Position numbers and translations under genes: made by a program. DNA of 64,000 bases from Cyclobacteriaceae bacterium (GTDB lineage: Bacteria > Bacteroidota > Bacteroidia > Cytophagales > Cyclobacteriaceae): NCBI GenBank assembly GCA_019694875.1, contig JAIBBC010000002.1, positions 248,001 through 312,000 on the forward strand, in the 5' to 3' direction. Shown one piece after another: positions 32,721 through 42,070 of the stretch. The first letter of the stretch is position 1, and each line of letters starts with the position of its first letter. The notes beneath the pieces were generated by a model, which saw only the letters and a program-made list of their open reading frames with translations, searched no databases and was not told the DNA's origin.

Positions 32721-33599
32721 ATGAAAAACATTTTTTTTATTGCCGGCTTGCTTACAGTAACGTGTTTGTATAGTCAGGTGCCGTCAATGTCAACGGCAGA
32801 TTCACTTTTCAAATCCCAGGATTGGACTGGGTCTGTACGTGCATACACCATGTTGACCAAGGCTAACCCTAATCCAAAAACGGGATTAATTTTTAACAGG
32901 TTAGGGGTTTCACTCTATCAACTTTCGCGGTTCAATGATGCTGTGCCTGCGTTTAGAAGAGCAATAGAAATAAGCAGAAACCCGGCAGTAATGTATTCAC
33001 TAGCCTGCACGTTCAGCAGGCTCAACTTAAAAGACAGCTGTTATCATTGGCTGGACAAGGCCGCAACAAATGGATTTCGGGAATACAAGCAGCTTGCACA
33101 TGACAATGATCTAAAAGCTTTAGCTGGAGATAAGCGATTTCAGGAAATCGTAACTAAAGTTCAAATAAACGCGATGCCTTGCCTGGCGTTGCCTGACTAC
33201 AGGCAACTGGATTTCTGGATTGGCGAATGGAATGTGATTGATACTAACACAGGAAAAATGGCAGGCAATTCAAAAATTGAGCTTATTCTGGATAACTGTG
33301 TTATTCAGGAAAATTGGCAGCCCGTGGCAGGGTTTGCGGCAAAAAGTTTCAGCTTGTTTGAGGCGGCTACTGGGAAATGGAAACAAACTTATGTAACTGC
33401 AGACGGACAAATACTTGAATTTACCGATGGGCAAGGGCAGAATGGTTTGCTTCAGTTCAAATTGAAATCAGGCAATGAATGGCGGAGAATGACATTTTCA
33501 AAGTTAGGGGATGATAAAGTAAAGCAAGTTGGTGAGCGGTCAGCTGACGGAAAAGCATGGACCGTTGAGTATGATCTGACGTATATAAAAACTAAGTGA
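32721..33599 (+). CDS. TPR protein with DUF1579-like C-terminal domain
   Basis: This 292-residue protein has a signal peptide (FFIAGLLTVTCLYS). Residues 25-140 contain two to three tetratricopeptide-like repeats (LIFNRLGVSLYQLSRFNDAVPAFRRAIEI). From about residue 155 a beta-rich domain starts with QLDFWIGEWNVID, a phrase typical of DUF1579-like lipocalin folds, followed by strands such as QENWQPVAG and KWKQTYVTADGQ. Function unknown. It is probably co-transcribed with the lipoprotein gene before it. Confidence 0.7.
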   Translation: MKNIFFIAGLLTVTCLYSQVPSMSTADSLFKSQDWTGSVRAYTMLTKANPNPKTGLIFNRLGVSLYQLSRFNDAVPAFRRAIEISRNPAVMYSLACTFSRLNLKDSCYHWLDKAATNGFREYKQLAHDNDLKALAGDKRFQEIVTKVQINAMPCLALPDYRQLDFWIGEWNVIDTNTGKMAGNSKIELILDNCVIQENWQPVAGFAAKSFSLFEAATGKWKQTYVTADGQILEFTDGQGQNGLLQFKLKSGNEWRRMTFSKLGDDKVKQVGERSADGKAWTVEYDLTYIKTK

Positions 33600-33635
33600 C
33601 AATGAATAACGATCGCATGTAAAATTGTATGTGTT

Positions 33636-34259
33636 ATGAAAAAGAAGGTGATGATTGTTGGAAAAAATCAAGAAACTTGTAATTCGTACAAAATTGTAAT
33701 TGATGGTACGAATACTTTTTGTGTTGTTGGTAAGTATGAGTTTGGGGAAGATGCTGTTCGTGAAATTCCAAAAATTTTCCCCGACATTATCTTAATGAGT
33801 ATAGACCTTGCCGGGAAAAGCGGAATCGAAATTACCGAAATAATAAAAAAGAAATACCCGCACGTAGAAGTCTTGATTATCTCGCCCTATATTGACAGTG
33901 GAGTAGTTTTTGCGTCACTTAAAGCCGGTGCTGGTGGCTACGTGACGCAAGGCTCCACTTATTTGCAGTTGATATCTTCGCTTGAACAAATTTCACGCGG
34001 CGGAGCCCCGATGAGTGATGAGATCTCGCGAATGATCATCCGCGAATTTCAAACAAATCTTAATTCTCCAATCACCAAACGTGAGAAACAGGTTCTTCAA
34101 ATGGTGTCTGCCGGCATGACGTACACTCAGATATCGGAGGAATTGAATATCTCTAAAGAGACTTCAAAGACACATATCCGCAATATTTATACGAAGCTCA
34201 ATGTGAGCTGCAAAGCGGAAGCAGTTTCCCGCGGACGCGAAGACAAATTGATTATCTGA
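33636..34259 (+). CDS. LuxR-type regulator with degenerate receiver domain
   Basis: This 207-residue protein has the receiver/LuxR layout of NarL-type regulators. The helix-turn-helix is intact (ITKREKQVLQMVSAGMTYTQISEELNISKETSKTHIRNIYTKLNV). The receiver is not. The acidic pair is replaced by Gly-Lys-Asn (MIVGKNQ), the phosphoacceptor position after PDIILM is Ser55, and the conserved Lys is Gln in GYVTQGS. It therefore cannot be phosphorylated in the normal way and probably responds to a ligand, a protein partner or its own level. It lies 150 bp upstream of susC in the same direction and is a candidate regulator of that operon. Confidence 0.88.
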   Translation: MKKKVMIVGKNQETCNSYKIVIDGTNTFCVVGKYEFGEDAVREIPKIFPDIILMSIDLAGKSGIEITEIIKKKYPHVEVLIISPYIDSGVVFASLKAGAGGYVTQGSTYLQLISSLEQISRGGAPMSDEISRMIIREFQTNLNSPITKREKQVLQMVSAGMTYTQISEELNISKETSKTHIRNIYTKLNVSCKAEAVSRGREDKLII

Positions 34260-34325
34260 CCCAGGGGTATTCGCATACCACCATTTCAAAATTTTTACGA
34301 AGAACGCGATTAATAATTACGTCAA

Positions 34326-34349
34326 TACGTGCTATTACCTGTGCACGTA
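34326..34349. promoter_or_regulatory. Inverted repeat before the SusC gene
   Basis: TACGTGC (34326-34332) and GCACGTA (34343-34349) are perfect 7-bp arms with a 10-bp spacer, centred about 72 bp before the SusC start. The layout fits a dimer-binding operator, possibly for the LuxR-type regulator upstream. Confidence 0.35.
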
Positions 34350-34409
34350 CCGGTGCCGATATTTGATTAACACACATTTGTTTTTATTTCTAACCTAAAC
34401 CAAAAATGT

Positions 34410-37400
34410 ATGAAGAGACTTTTACTGTCTTGTGTGACGATGATGCTAATGCTTGCGGCAGTGCAAGTATTCGCGCAGGATCGCACGGTCTCGGGCCGCG
34501 TAACATCTGCTGAAGATGGAAGTGCGCTTCCGGGAGTAAGCGTTGTTCTGAAAGGAACAGCTATTGGAACTCAGACTGATGGAGAAGGACGCTATTCGCT
34601 GTCCGTTCCTGCAGCCGGGGGAACGTTAACATTCTCATTTATCAGTCTTAAAACTCAGGAGGTCGCGCTTACGACCCAATCGAATGTTGATGTTTCGATG
34701 GAGGCAGATGCAGCAACGCTGAACGAAGTTGTTGTTGTTGCCGGTGGTTTGACTGTTCAAAGACGCGAATTAGGAAACCAGGCTACAACAATTAAGGCAA
34801 CTGACCTTACCCAGGGTAAGTCATCAAACGCAGTTGCGGGTCTGCAAGGAAAAGTACCTGGATTATTGGTGAGTGCCGTAAGCTCAGGTGTTAACCCAAA
34901 TTTCCGTGTTGTACTCCGTGGTCAACGTTCTCTGTTAGGTAACAATCAGGCCCTTTTGGTGTTGGATAATATCATCACTCCGCTTAACCTGTTAGGCAAT
35001 CTTAACCCTGAGGATATTGAAGATATTCAGGTGTTGAACGGTGCAGGAGCTGCTGCACTCTACGGTTCTGATGCATCTAATGGTGCGTTGATCGTAACAA
35101 CCAAGCGCGGCAAAGCTGGTAAGACTGAAATCAAAGTTTCCAACACAACAACGTTGGAAACTGTAAGCTACCTTCCTAAACTGCAAACTAAATGGGGTTC
35201 TGGTACAACACCTGATACACCTCCGGTTTATACTCCTTACGAAAACCAGCAGTTCGGGCCAAGATTTGACGGAACCATTCGTCCGATCGGTAAGCCCCTC
35301 GAAGCCCTTGATCCAACCAATACTGACCCCTACGCTCGTGGTCACCTACAACAGTACGCTAAATACTCTCATACCAACGGAAAGAATGATTTCTGGGAAA
35401 CTGGTATGCAAAATCAAACCGATTTTGCAATAACAACCGGTGATGACAAAGGCAGCATCTATGCATCTGGTCAATATTTCAGGCAGCACTCTACTGTACC
35501 CTGGGATAAGTACAAGCGTTACAGCTTCCGCGCAAACATTGACCGTAAAATTGGTGAAACTGTGAAGGCCTCCATTTCAACAAATTACATCACCAACTTC
35601 TTCGATATAAGCCCTTCGGTTGGAACTGCTTTTCAGGATGTGATGATGTCTCCCGGTGAAATTCAGATTACGAAGTACAAGCACTGGAGAGGTAATCCGG
35701 CAACGAACTTTGCTAACCCTAATGGCTATTATAATGAATACTTTGCCAACCCGTACTTCACTTTATCAAACAACAGGGCTGAGACAAGGAACAACTACTT
35801 CCAGGGAACTATGGAATTAAAATGGAATCCAGTCGCTCCGTTAACACTTACAGGCCGTGTGGGTATGACAAACCGACACGTATTTACCAAGCAATGGGCC
35901 GGCAAATTTACATATTCTGATTGGACAAAGAGCCCGGCTGGTGCGGGATCAGGTAGTAATAAAACCGATATCACAGGTTTTGTAGCCGATAACGGATTCT
36001 ACTCAACACAGCTGGTAATTGACTTTTTGGGCGAATACAAGACTAAATTGTCTGATGACCTCTCATTAACCATCGTAGGCGGTTTCCAGGCACGTGATAA
36101 CAGGGACAACAATGTGGGGGTTGCTGCGAATGGCTTGGTAATCAGTGGCGTTTACAATGTTGGAAACTCTTCAACAAACCTATTTGGTACACAAACAAAT
36201 AATCGGGCCACACAAATGGGGGTGTACGCTGATATTCGTCTCGGATTTAAAGAATGGGCATACTTGCACCTAACTGGTCGTAATGACTGGAGATCTGTTC
36301 TGGCAAAAGAGAACAGATCATTCTTCTACCCGGCTGCTGATGTATCTATTATTCTTTCCGATGCAATTTCTGCTCTGAAAGAGTCTGAGTGGGTTGACGC
36401 CTTGAAAATCAGGGGCGGTTACTCTCAGGTAGGTCAGGTAAGTATCGGACCTTATCAGCTGCAAACAACCTTTAACCAAAACTATGGCTATCCATACTCC
36501 AGCGGTGGCGGGTTTGGTCTTGGCAACACTCTGGTTTCTCCAGATTTGAAGCCTGAGATTACTACATCGATGGAGACCGGGTTCGACCTAGACTTGAAGA
36601 AATATTCTGCCAGTATCGGGATGACGGTCTATAAAAGTAATACTGTTAACCAGACTATCCCAGTGCAAATTTCCAGCGCTTCCGGATTTAACACGTTTCT
36701 CACTAACGTTGGTGAAGTTGAGAACAAAGGTCTGGAAACATACCTGCAAGCTACTCCGATCGAAACATCTTTCGGGCTTAGTGCAATGTTCCGTGTAACC
36801 TACACGCTAAACAGAAACGAAGTTATTTCTCTGGCTGAAGGAACAACCGAACTTAATATTGGTTCACTCGGTCAGGGTAGAATTGTAGCTAAAGTTGGAA
36901 AGCCTTTCCCTTATGTGACCGTAACCAAATATAACAGAACAGAAGACGGAAGGGTGATTGTTAACCCAATAACCGGTTTCCCGTCTACAAATGGTGTGTA
37001 CAAGAATTTTGGAACGTCTTCTCCGCCCCATATCGTGGGATTGACAAGTGAGATCAAGTATAAGGGTTTCAGATTAGCAGCAACTGCAGAATTCCGAACC
37101 GGACACTTTATCTACAATTCAGTAGCAACCCCATTTGATTTCTCCGGAGCAGGCATACGCACCGGATGGTATAACCGCGAACGTTTTGTATTCCCGAATT
37201 CTGCATATGAAGATCCAGAAAATCCCGGAACGTATATCGACAACACAAACGTAACAGTAGCTACCGGGGGCGCTGACTTCTGGACTGACGGTTCGCGCAA
37301 TACTACTATTGGCGAAAACTATACGCACTCTGCTGGTTTCTGGAAGATCCGTGAAATCTCACTGCGTTATGATTTCCCAAAAGCATGGCTGTCCGCGACC

Positions 37401-37589
37401 AAGTTCATAAAAGCAGCTTCATTGAGCGTTCAGGGCCGTAACTTGTTCATATGGGTTCCTAAAACCAACCTGTATACCGATCCGGAATACAGCGTTTTCG
37501 GAACGGACAGCAATGCCATTGGATTTACGAACATTAACCTGACTCCACCGTCACGTTACTTTGGTGGTGCAATTTCCCTAACATTTTAA
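34410..37589 (+). CDS. SusC/RagA-type TonB-linked outer membrane transporter
   Basis: This protein of 1059 aa has a signal peptide ending in VFAQD. A carboxypeptidase-regulatory-like domain follows (TVSGRVTSAEDGSALPGVSV), then a likely TonB-box region (LNEVVVVAGG), a plug domain (LQGKVPGLLVS, LRGQRSLLG, ALYGSDASNGALIVTTKRG) and a long beta-barrel that ends in an aromatic strand (RYFGGAISLTF). It forms the channel below a SusD lid and imports an oligomer using TonB energy. The next gene, its SusD partner, begins at the base after the stop. The cargo cannot be read from sequence; no glycoside hydrolase or protease lies in the operon. Confidence 0.95.
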   Translation: MKRLLLSCVTMMLMLAAVQVFAQDRTVSGRVTSAEDGSALPGVSVVLKGTAIGTQTDGEGRYSLSVPAAGGTLTFSFISLKTQEVALTTQSNVDVSMEADAATLNEVVVVAGGLTVQRRELGNQATTIKATDLTQGKSSNAVAGLQGKVPGLLVSAVSSGVNPNFRVVLRGQRSLLGNNQALLVLDNIITPLNLLGNLNPEDIEDIQVLNGAGAAALYGSDASNGALIVTTKRGKAGKTEIKVSNTTTLETVSYLPKLQTKWGSGTTPDTPPVYTPYENQQFGPRFDGTIRPIGKPLEALDPTNTDPYARGHLQQYAKYSHTNGKNDFWETGMQNQTDFAITTGDDKGSIYASGQYFRQHSTVPWDKYKRYSFRANIDRKIGETVKASISTNYITNFFDISPSVGTAFQDVMMSPGEIQITKYKHWRGNPATNFANPNGYYNEYFANPYFTLSNNRAETRNNYFQGTMELKWNPVAPLTLTGRVGMTNRHVFTKQWAGKFTYSDWTKSPAGAGSGSNKTDITGFVADNGFYSTQLVIDFLGEYKTKLSDDLSLTIVGGFQARDNRDNNVGVAANGLVISGVYNVGNSSTNLFGTQTNNRATQMGVYADIRLGFKEWAYLHLTGRNDWRSVLAKENRSFFYPAADVSIILSDAISALKESEWVDALKIRGGYSQVGQVSIGPYQLQTTFNQNYGYPYSSGGGFGLGNTLVSPDLKPEITTSMETGFDLDLKKYSASIGMTVYKSNTVNQTIPVQISSASGFNTFLTNVGEVENKGLETYLQATPIETSFGLSAMFRVTYTLNRNEVISLAEGTTELNIGSLGQGRIVAKVGKPFPYVTVTKYNRTEDGRVIVNPITGFPSTNGVYKNFGTSSPPHIVGLTSEIKYKGFRLAATAEFRTGHFIYNSVATPFDFSGAGIRTGWYNRERFVFPNSAYEDPENPGTYIDNTNVTVATGGADFWTDGSRNTTIGENYTHSAGFWKIREISLRYDFPKAWLSATKFIKAASLSVQGRNLFIWVPKTNLYTDPEYSVFGTDSNAIGFTNINLTPPSRYFGGAISLTF

Positions 37590-39245
37590 ATGAGAGAGAT
37601 GATGAAAAAATATAATGTGAAAGTATGGGCAGGAGCGGTGGCAATCCTGTTCCTGGCAGCATCGTGCTCGGATTTCCTCGACATCAACGATAACCCCAAT
37701 GCGGCTACCTCAGCTGACGTGAATCTTGTCCTTCCGCAGGCTATCACGGCATCAGCTGTTGTGGCAAATACGTACAACACTTACGGGGGGCATTTTGGAG
37801 GATTTCTGGCAAATGCCGGAGGTTTCTCAGGCTTTGGTACACTGTTAAGCTACAACCTGACACCATCAGACCATAACGGGCTGTGGACAGTCACGTACCA
37901 GGATCCCCTCAATGACTTTAAATATGTCATTGACAAGACTGAAGGTGATCCAACATATGCGTACTTCAATGCGGCTGCAAAAATTATGACCGTTTATTTG
38001 TACATGAAACTCGTTGATACATTCGGTGACGTGCCATATACTGAGGCACTGCGTGGTTCAGAAGGTCTTGTTACTCCGGCTTATGACGATGCTGCTTCGA
38101 TCTACGCGGATCTTCAAACAAAGCTTGATGATGCTATATCGCTTATTGACAATAGCCAGTTCTCGTTACGTCTTACCAAAGCCAGCGATCCGCTTTTTGG
38201 TCCATTGGCCCAGTCAAGTGCAGAACGGAATATTGGAGATCAAATGTTGGACTGGAAGCGTTTTGCTAACACCCTAAAACTTAAAATGTTGGTTCGCACT
38301 GCCAACAACGCGGGTCTTGCTGCACTACCGCTAACATTTCCGGATATATATGTCACTCCGGGAGATGCTTCAACAGGAGTAAGAATTCCTGGCGGATCGG
38401 CATTTATTACGGATGATGCGATTGTTGATCCCGGTTTTGAGGTTAATAGGCCAAACCCGGCCTGGAATTCATGGGGAAGAACTGTTGCCCTGACATTGTC
38501 AAATTCATCCCGGGTTCCTACATCTTATTCATTTGCGTTCTATGCCGGCCCGAAACTTTCAGATGCTGGCCGTGGAAGAACAATTTATGTTAATTATCCG
38601 GCTACTCCTCACAACCAATTAGGTGATGAGACTGACGCTGCTCCAATTGTCGCGAACCAGGTAACGTGGGCGGGCAGTGGTATCTATTCCGGTCTGGGAG
38701 TTCTGAAAGGCGCTGGTATGGGACAACCATTAATGTTGGCTGCGGAGGCATTGTTCCTCCGTGCTGAAGCTGAACTTAACGGTGGTATCGCAGGTGGAAC
38801 GGCCGCTGCCGAAACATCATTCAATGCGGGAATCACAGCTTCCTTTAATTACCTGTATAAAGATGAAAACGAGACCGTAACAACAGCAGTTGCTCCGTTA
38901 GTGTCCTCGTACATATCGACCAATACAGGTAACTATTTGGCAGATTTCACTGCAGCTACTACTACGGCTCAGCGTCTTGAAGCAATTATTACGCAGAAGT
39001 ACATCGCGATGAACATGATCACTTCAGATGAAGCTTACAACGAGTTCCGCAGAACAGGTTTCCCGGTAACGGTTCCGGGCGGTGGCGAAAACTTCGATAT
39101 CGCATCGAATAAGTCAACCATCACAGAGCGTTTCGATCGCCTTCCAACCCGTGTAATGTACCCTTCGTCAGAACAGTCGTTCAATGCTGGAAACTACCGA
39201 ACGGTAGATTATCGCAGTGAAAGAATTTTCTGGGATCCATCATAA
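37590..39245 (+). CDS. SusD/RagB family nutrient-binding lipoprotein
   Basis: This protein of 551 aa has a lipoprotein signal (VAILFLAASC) and the SusD start SDFLDINDNPNAAT. The helical tetratricopeptide-like core includes YDDAASIYADLQTKLDDAISLID and a DWKRFANTLKLKMLVR helix, and the C-terminal region has IAMNMITSDEAYNEFRRTGFP and RLPTRVMYPSSEQSFN. This pattern fits the SusD-like_2 group. It sits on the outer face of the SusC channel and captures the substrate. ATGs at 37599 and 37602 are closer to a GAGAGA ribosome-binding site, so the true start may be 3-4 codons later; the signal peptide is unaffected. Confidence 0.93.
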   Translation: MREMMKKYNVKVWAGAVAILFLAASCSDFLDINDNPNAATSADVNLVLPQAITASAVVANTYNTYGGHFGGFLANAGGFSGFGTLLSYNLTPSDHNGLWTVTYQDPLNDFKYVIDKTEGDPTYAYFNAAAKIMTVYLYMKLVDTFGDVPYTEALRGSEGLVTPAYDDAASIYADLQTKLDDAISLIDNSQFSLRLTKASDPLFGPLAQSSAERNIGDQMLDWKRFANTLKLKMLVRTANNAGLAALPLTFPDIYVTPGDASTGVRIPGGSAFITDDAIVDPGFEVNRPNPAWNSWGRTVALTLSNSSRVPTSYSFAFYAGPKLSDAGRGRTIYVNYPATPHNQLGDETDAAPIVANQVTWAGSGIYSGLGVLKGAGMGQPLMLAAEALFLRAEAELNGGIAGGTAAAETSFNAGITASFNYLYKDENETVTTAVAPLVSSYISTNTGNYLADFTAATTTAQRLEAIITQKYIAMNMITSDEAYNEFRRTGFPVTVPGGGENFDIASNKSTITERFDRLPTRVMYPSSEQSFNAGNYRTVDYRSERIFWDPS

Positions 39246-39272
39246 TATGTCCAATCGCTAAAGAGAAAAAAT

Positions 39273-40220
39273 ATGAAAAAGACTTTTTTGAGAATATGTG
39301 TAGCGCTATTGGGCATTTCGCTGGTGGCCTGCCTTGATGACAGCAAGTATGCACTTGATCCTGCGGGAACAAAAAATATCATTGAGTTTTACGACCCGTC
39401 AGTTCCAACGTCTCCATCCGGATCAGTTTACCCGGTTTGGACTGCGTCTACTGAAGTTGCTCCCTCATTTACATTGGAGCAGATCATCAGCTACTCAGGT
39501 CCTAACAGCAACGACAGCGACATTGAGTTAACGCTTGCAGTTGACCCTACGGCGTTGGATGAGTACAATACTCAGATGACAACTGGTTTAAACGGAGGTG
39601 CCCCTCTTAATGGTGCTACGTATGACCTGATGCCTGAGGCAAACTACGACCTCGATGCAACTACAGTGACGATTCCAAAAGGTGACAAGAAAGTAGCAAT
39701 TTCCATTACACTGTACCCCGATCAGTTTGATCTGTCGAAGAGCTACGTACTTCCATTACGTATCACGACTGCTTCAGAGGGAATTCTTAGTGCGCATTAC
39801 AGCGTAGCATTGCTTGCGGTGGTTGTAAAAAATATCTATGATGGTATTTACGAAATCACCGATGGTTCTATCACCCGTAATTCATCTTCTGGTCCTGACC
39901 TGGTTTTGGGTGGTGACTATATAAATGGTCTTGAAATGCCGCTGACAACCATTAATGGTACAACATCAGGTATTGTTCCGTTGTGGAAAGATGGTAGTGG
40001 TGTTGGAGGTGTTGCCGGAACTCAGGTTGCGGTTAACCAAACTACCAATGACGTAACAGTAACAAGTTCAACGAATGCATTGTTGAAAAACACACCTGGC
40101 CAGATCAATCATTACGACCCTGCAACAAAAACTTTCGTATTGAACTTTGACTGGGGTTCCGGAGCTAGTACGCGTATTATCTCCGGTTTAACGCTGGAGT
40201 ACGTTGAGCCACGTCCTTAA
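39273..40220 (+). CDS. DUF1735 domain lipoprotein
   Basis: This 315-residue protein has a lipoprotein signal (CVALLGISLVAC). Residues 45-190 follow the DUF1735 (BT_3987-type) domain, with EVAPSFTLEQIISYSGPNSNDSDIELTLAVDPTALDEYN and VTIPKGDKKVAISITLYPDQFDLSKSYVLPLRI. The C-terminal ~120 residues are beta-rich. In other Bacteroidota, lipoproteins of this kind are surface glycan-binding proteins encoded after SusC/SusD. It is the third gene of the operon, 27 bp behind SusD. Confidence 0.88.
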   Translation: MKKTFLRICVALLGISLVACLDDSKYALDPAGTKNIIEFYDPSVPTSPSGSVYPVWTASTEVAPSFTLEQIISYSGPNSNDSDIELTLAVDPTALDEYNTQMTTGLNGGAPLNGATYDLMPEANYDLDATTVTIPKGDKKVAISITLYPDQFDLSKSYVLPLRITTASEGILSAHYSVALLAVVVKNIYDGIYEITDGSITRNSSSGPDLVLGGDYINGLEMPLTTINGTTSGIVPLWKDGSGVGGVAGTQVAVNQTTNDVTVTSSTNALLKNTPGQINHYDPATKTFVLNFDWGSGASTRIISGLTLEYVEPRP

Positions 40221-40236
40221 TTGCAGTTGATTGAAA

Positions 40237-40271
40237 CCAGTAAGGTTGAGACTTGTTCTCTTCCTTACTGG
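40237..40271 (+). promoter_or_regulatory. Hairpin inside the SusC/SusD operon
   Basis: CCAGTAAGG (40237-40245) and CCTTACTGG (40263-40271) are perfect 9-bp arms with a 17-nt loop. No T run follows, so it is not a standard terminator. It may stabilise the upstream message or reduce read-through into the last gene. Confidence 0.45.
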
Positions 40272-40302
40272 GTTCAAATTGTTAACCATTAAAAATGCCA
40301 CA

Positions 40303-41058
40303 ATGAAAAAAAACAAACTTATAAATAGAACTCTGGTCGCCCTCGGTTTCTGCGTGATCGCGGTAAGCTGTAGCGATGACGGAAGCGATAAGCCCTCGGC
40401 TGGATTCGCAGGGATTGCTTCTGCGTATTACGAAGAAGACGGAAATCAGACGATCACTATTCCGTTTGTGAACGGAAGCGTATCGGCTTCAGACATCATA
40501 TTTGATGGTACTGCAACGGAAGGTGAAGACTATGAAATAGTCGGAATAAATGACGAAGGAATTCAGATTTCATTCATCGATGATAATGATTGGGAAGGAA
40601 CAGAGAATCTTCGCATTCGTCTTGCTAAACCTTCAAGCAACGGTAACAGTATTCACACAGTAACACTTGTGAGCAATAACTGTAGCGATCCGGAAGGTCA
40701 GACGCTTGCTAACATGGCTGGAACATATACTGTTGTTACGGATGACTGGGAAGATTTCGCTCCTGGGGCGCATCTTACCGTTTCAGTGGTAGATGAGACA
40801 CACATCCGCATCGTTCAATATCCTGGAACTACCGTTAGCCACCAAGGTCTGCTTCTCACCGTTGCAGATTTCAGTACTGGGGATATAGTAGTGGCATCGC
40901 AAAATAACGGCTCATACAATGCCAGTGGAACTCAGGCTACAACTACGTCTGGAACTGGTGAGATTACTGAGCCATGCAGAATTGAGCTGGACTTGACGTT
41001 TGTTCTGCCTTGCTGCGGTACAAACCCTGGGCTAGCCCTGGTTTTACAAAAAGAGTAG
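40303..41058 (+). CDS. Lipoprotein, last gene of the SusC/SusD operon
   Basis: This 251-residue protein has a lipoprotein signal (VALGFCVIAVSC). Residues about 30-125 look like a Calx-beta-type domain (GNQTITIPFVNGSV, DGTATEGEDYEIVG, FIDDNDWEGTENLRIRLAKPS). A second beta-rich domain with paired Cys (VLPCCGTNPG) follows. I know of no named family for the whole. It probably binds ligand at the cell surface together with SusD. The ATG was chosen at the signal peptide; an in-frame start 24 codons earlier lies in the hairpin region. Confidence 0.72.
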   Translation: MKKNKLINRTLVALGFCVIAVSCSDDGSDKPSAGFAGIASAYYEEDGNQTITIPFVNGSVSASDIIFDGTATEGEDYEIVGINDEGIQISFIDDNDWEGTENLRIRLAKPSSNGNSIHTVTLVSNNCSDPEGQTLANMAGTYTVVTDDWEDFAPGAHLTVSVVDETHIRIVQYPGTTVSHQGLLLTVADFSTGDIVVASQNNGSYNASGTQATTTSGTGEITEPCRIELDLTFVLPCCGTNPGLALVLQKE

Positions 41059-41078
41059 TCTGATTTTTAGTTAGGAAG

Positions 41079-41107
41079 AGGCTGCTTGTATAGTACATGC
41101 AGCCTTT
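41079..41107 (+). terminator. Terminator of the SusC/SusD operon
   Basis: AGGCTGC and GCAGCCT pair, and TGTA/TACA extends the stem across one mismatch to a TAG loop, giving about 12 bp in total. A short T-rich tail follows. It lies 20 bp behind the last operon gene. Confidence 0.75.
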
Positions 41108-41159
41108 ACTTCTAAGAAAGAACTTGTAATAGTTATTGGAACTCAACGGATGAGTAATG

Positions 41160-41933
41160 TCACTCGTCAAACGTGATGTTTACCATGCTGTCGTAGGCGA
41201 GGCCGAGCAGTTCAGAGGCATTGCCTTTATAAATTCCGATTTCCAGCAAGCCCAGGCTGTTAAACAACAGGAAGCATTCACCTTCTTCCGCCTGGTTGTA
41301 GTGTGTTAAAATGCGCCTGAATTTTTCTCCGCCAAACTGAACTGTAAACGTTTTGCCTTTACTGAGTATCTCGAACGCTTCTTTCGGAATGTTAGTAATC
41401 AGGTTGCCGAAGTTATCCACGCGGATGACGTGGCCGGCAATAATCTTTTTCGTGGCTTTTACCTGCCGGTCAATCATTTTCTTGAACGTGCCCATCGGCC
41501 TGCCGATGTCGGCAATACCCACACCGCTCGCGAGCTTAGCCGCAGCCGGTGCAAATATGTCTTTCTCCGGGAAAGTTGTTTGAATCGGTTGTATGGTATT
41601 CAGTTCTGCGAGAAACTGGTGCGGCCGATCGCTGATCAAGCCAAACAACCCGTTGTCGGTGCCCACAAAAAAATGATCTTCAAGTTGCAGAACAATTGAC
41701 GCATCATCGCGCTGCCCGGCTGAATCAACACCCACAAGGTGTACGGTACCCTTCGGAAACTCCCGGAAAACGGACCGCAAAATATATGCTGCATGGGCAA
41801 CGTCAGAAGGTTTAACCTGGTGACTAATATCTACAATCCTGAGCCCGGGGTTGACGCTGAGAATCTTTGCCTTGATAGCCGCCACGTAATGGTCGCTCTC
41901 GCCTGAATCTGTAAGCAGCGTAACTATGGCCAT
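41160..41933 (-). CDS. SAM hydroxide adenosyltransferase (SAM hydrolase)
   Basis: This protein of 257 aa belongs to the family formerly called DUF62, related to fluorinase and chlorinase. It begins with VTLLTDSGESDHYVAAIKAKI (the family has TLLTDFG-x-D-x-YV), then VDISHQVKPSDVAHAAYIL, HLVGVDSAG, FVGTDNGLFGLI, and the C-terminal domain with GHVIRVDNFGNLITNI. Members split SAM with water into adenosine and methionine. Phe to Ser in TDSG is a small departure. A TAGCTTTG box (41967-41974) lies 33 bp before the ATG. The last nine residues reappear in the remnant at 9936. Confidence 0.9.
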   Translation of the reverse strand: MAIVTLLTDSGESDHYVAAIKAKILSVNPGLRIVDISHQVKPSDVAHAAYILRSVFREFPKGTVHLVGVDSAGQRDDASIVLQLEDHFFVGTDNGLFGLISDRPHQFLAELNTIQPIQTTFPEKDIFAPAAAKLASGVGIADIGRPMGTFKKMIDRQVKATKKIIAGHVIRVDNFGNLITNIPKEAFEILSKGKTFTVQFGGEKFRRILTHYNQAEEGECFLLFNSLGLLEIGIYKGNASELLGLAYDSMVNITFDE

Positions 41934-42070
41934 GGTTGATGCTACCGGGTATAATGACTATTTTCGCAAAGCTAAGCAAACATTTCTAATCCCGTTTACG
42001 GAATGAACTTTGCAGCAGCTTTTCCCGTTACCAGCGAACATAATCCAGACAGAATTAAAGTATCACAGGC

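Noticed and set aside
9940-41189. A 31-kb integrative element bounded by a 26-bp direct repeat (attL/attR)
   Set aside because: The base differences between the repeats are all synonymous, which fits protein-level homology rather than recent site-specific recombination, and no integrase or conjugation gene lies inside.
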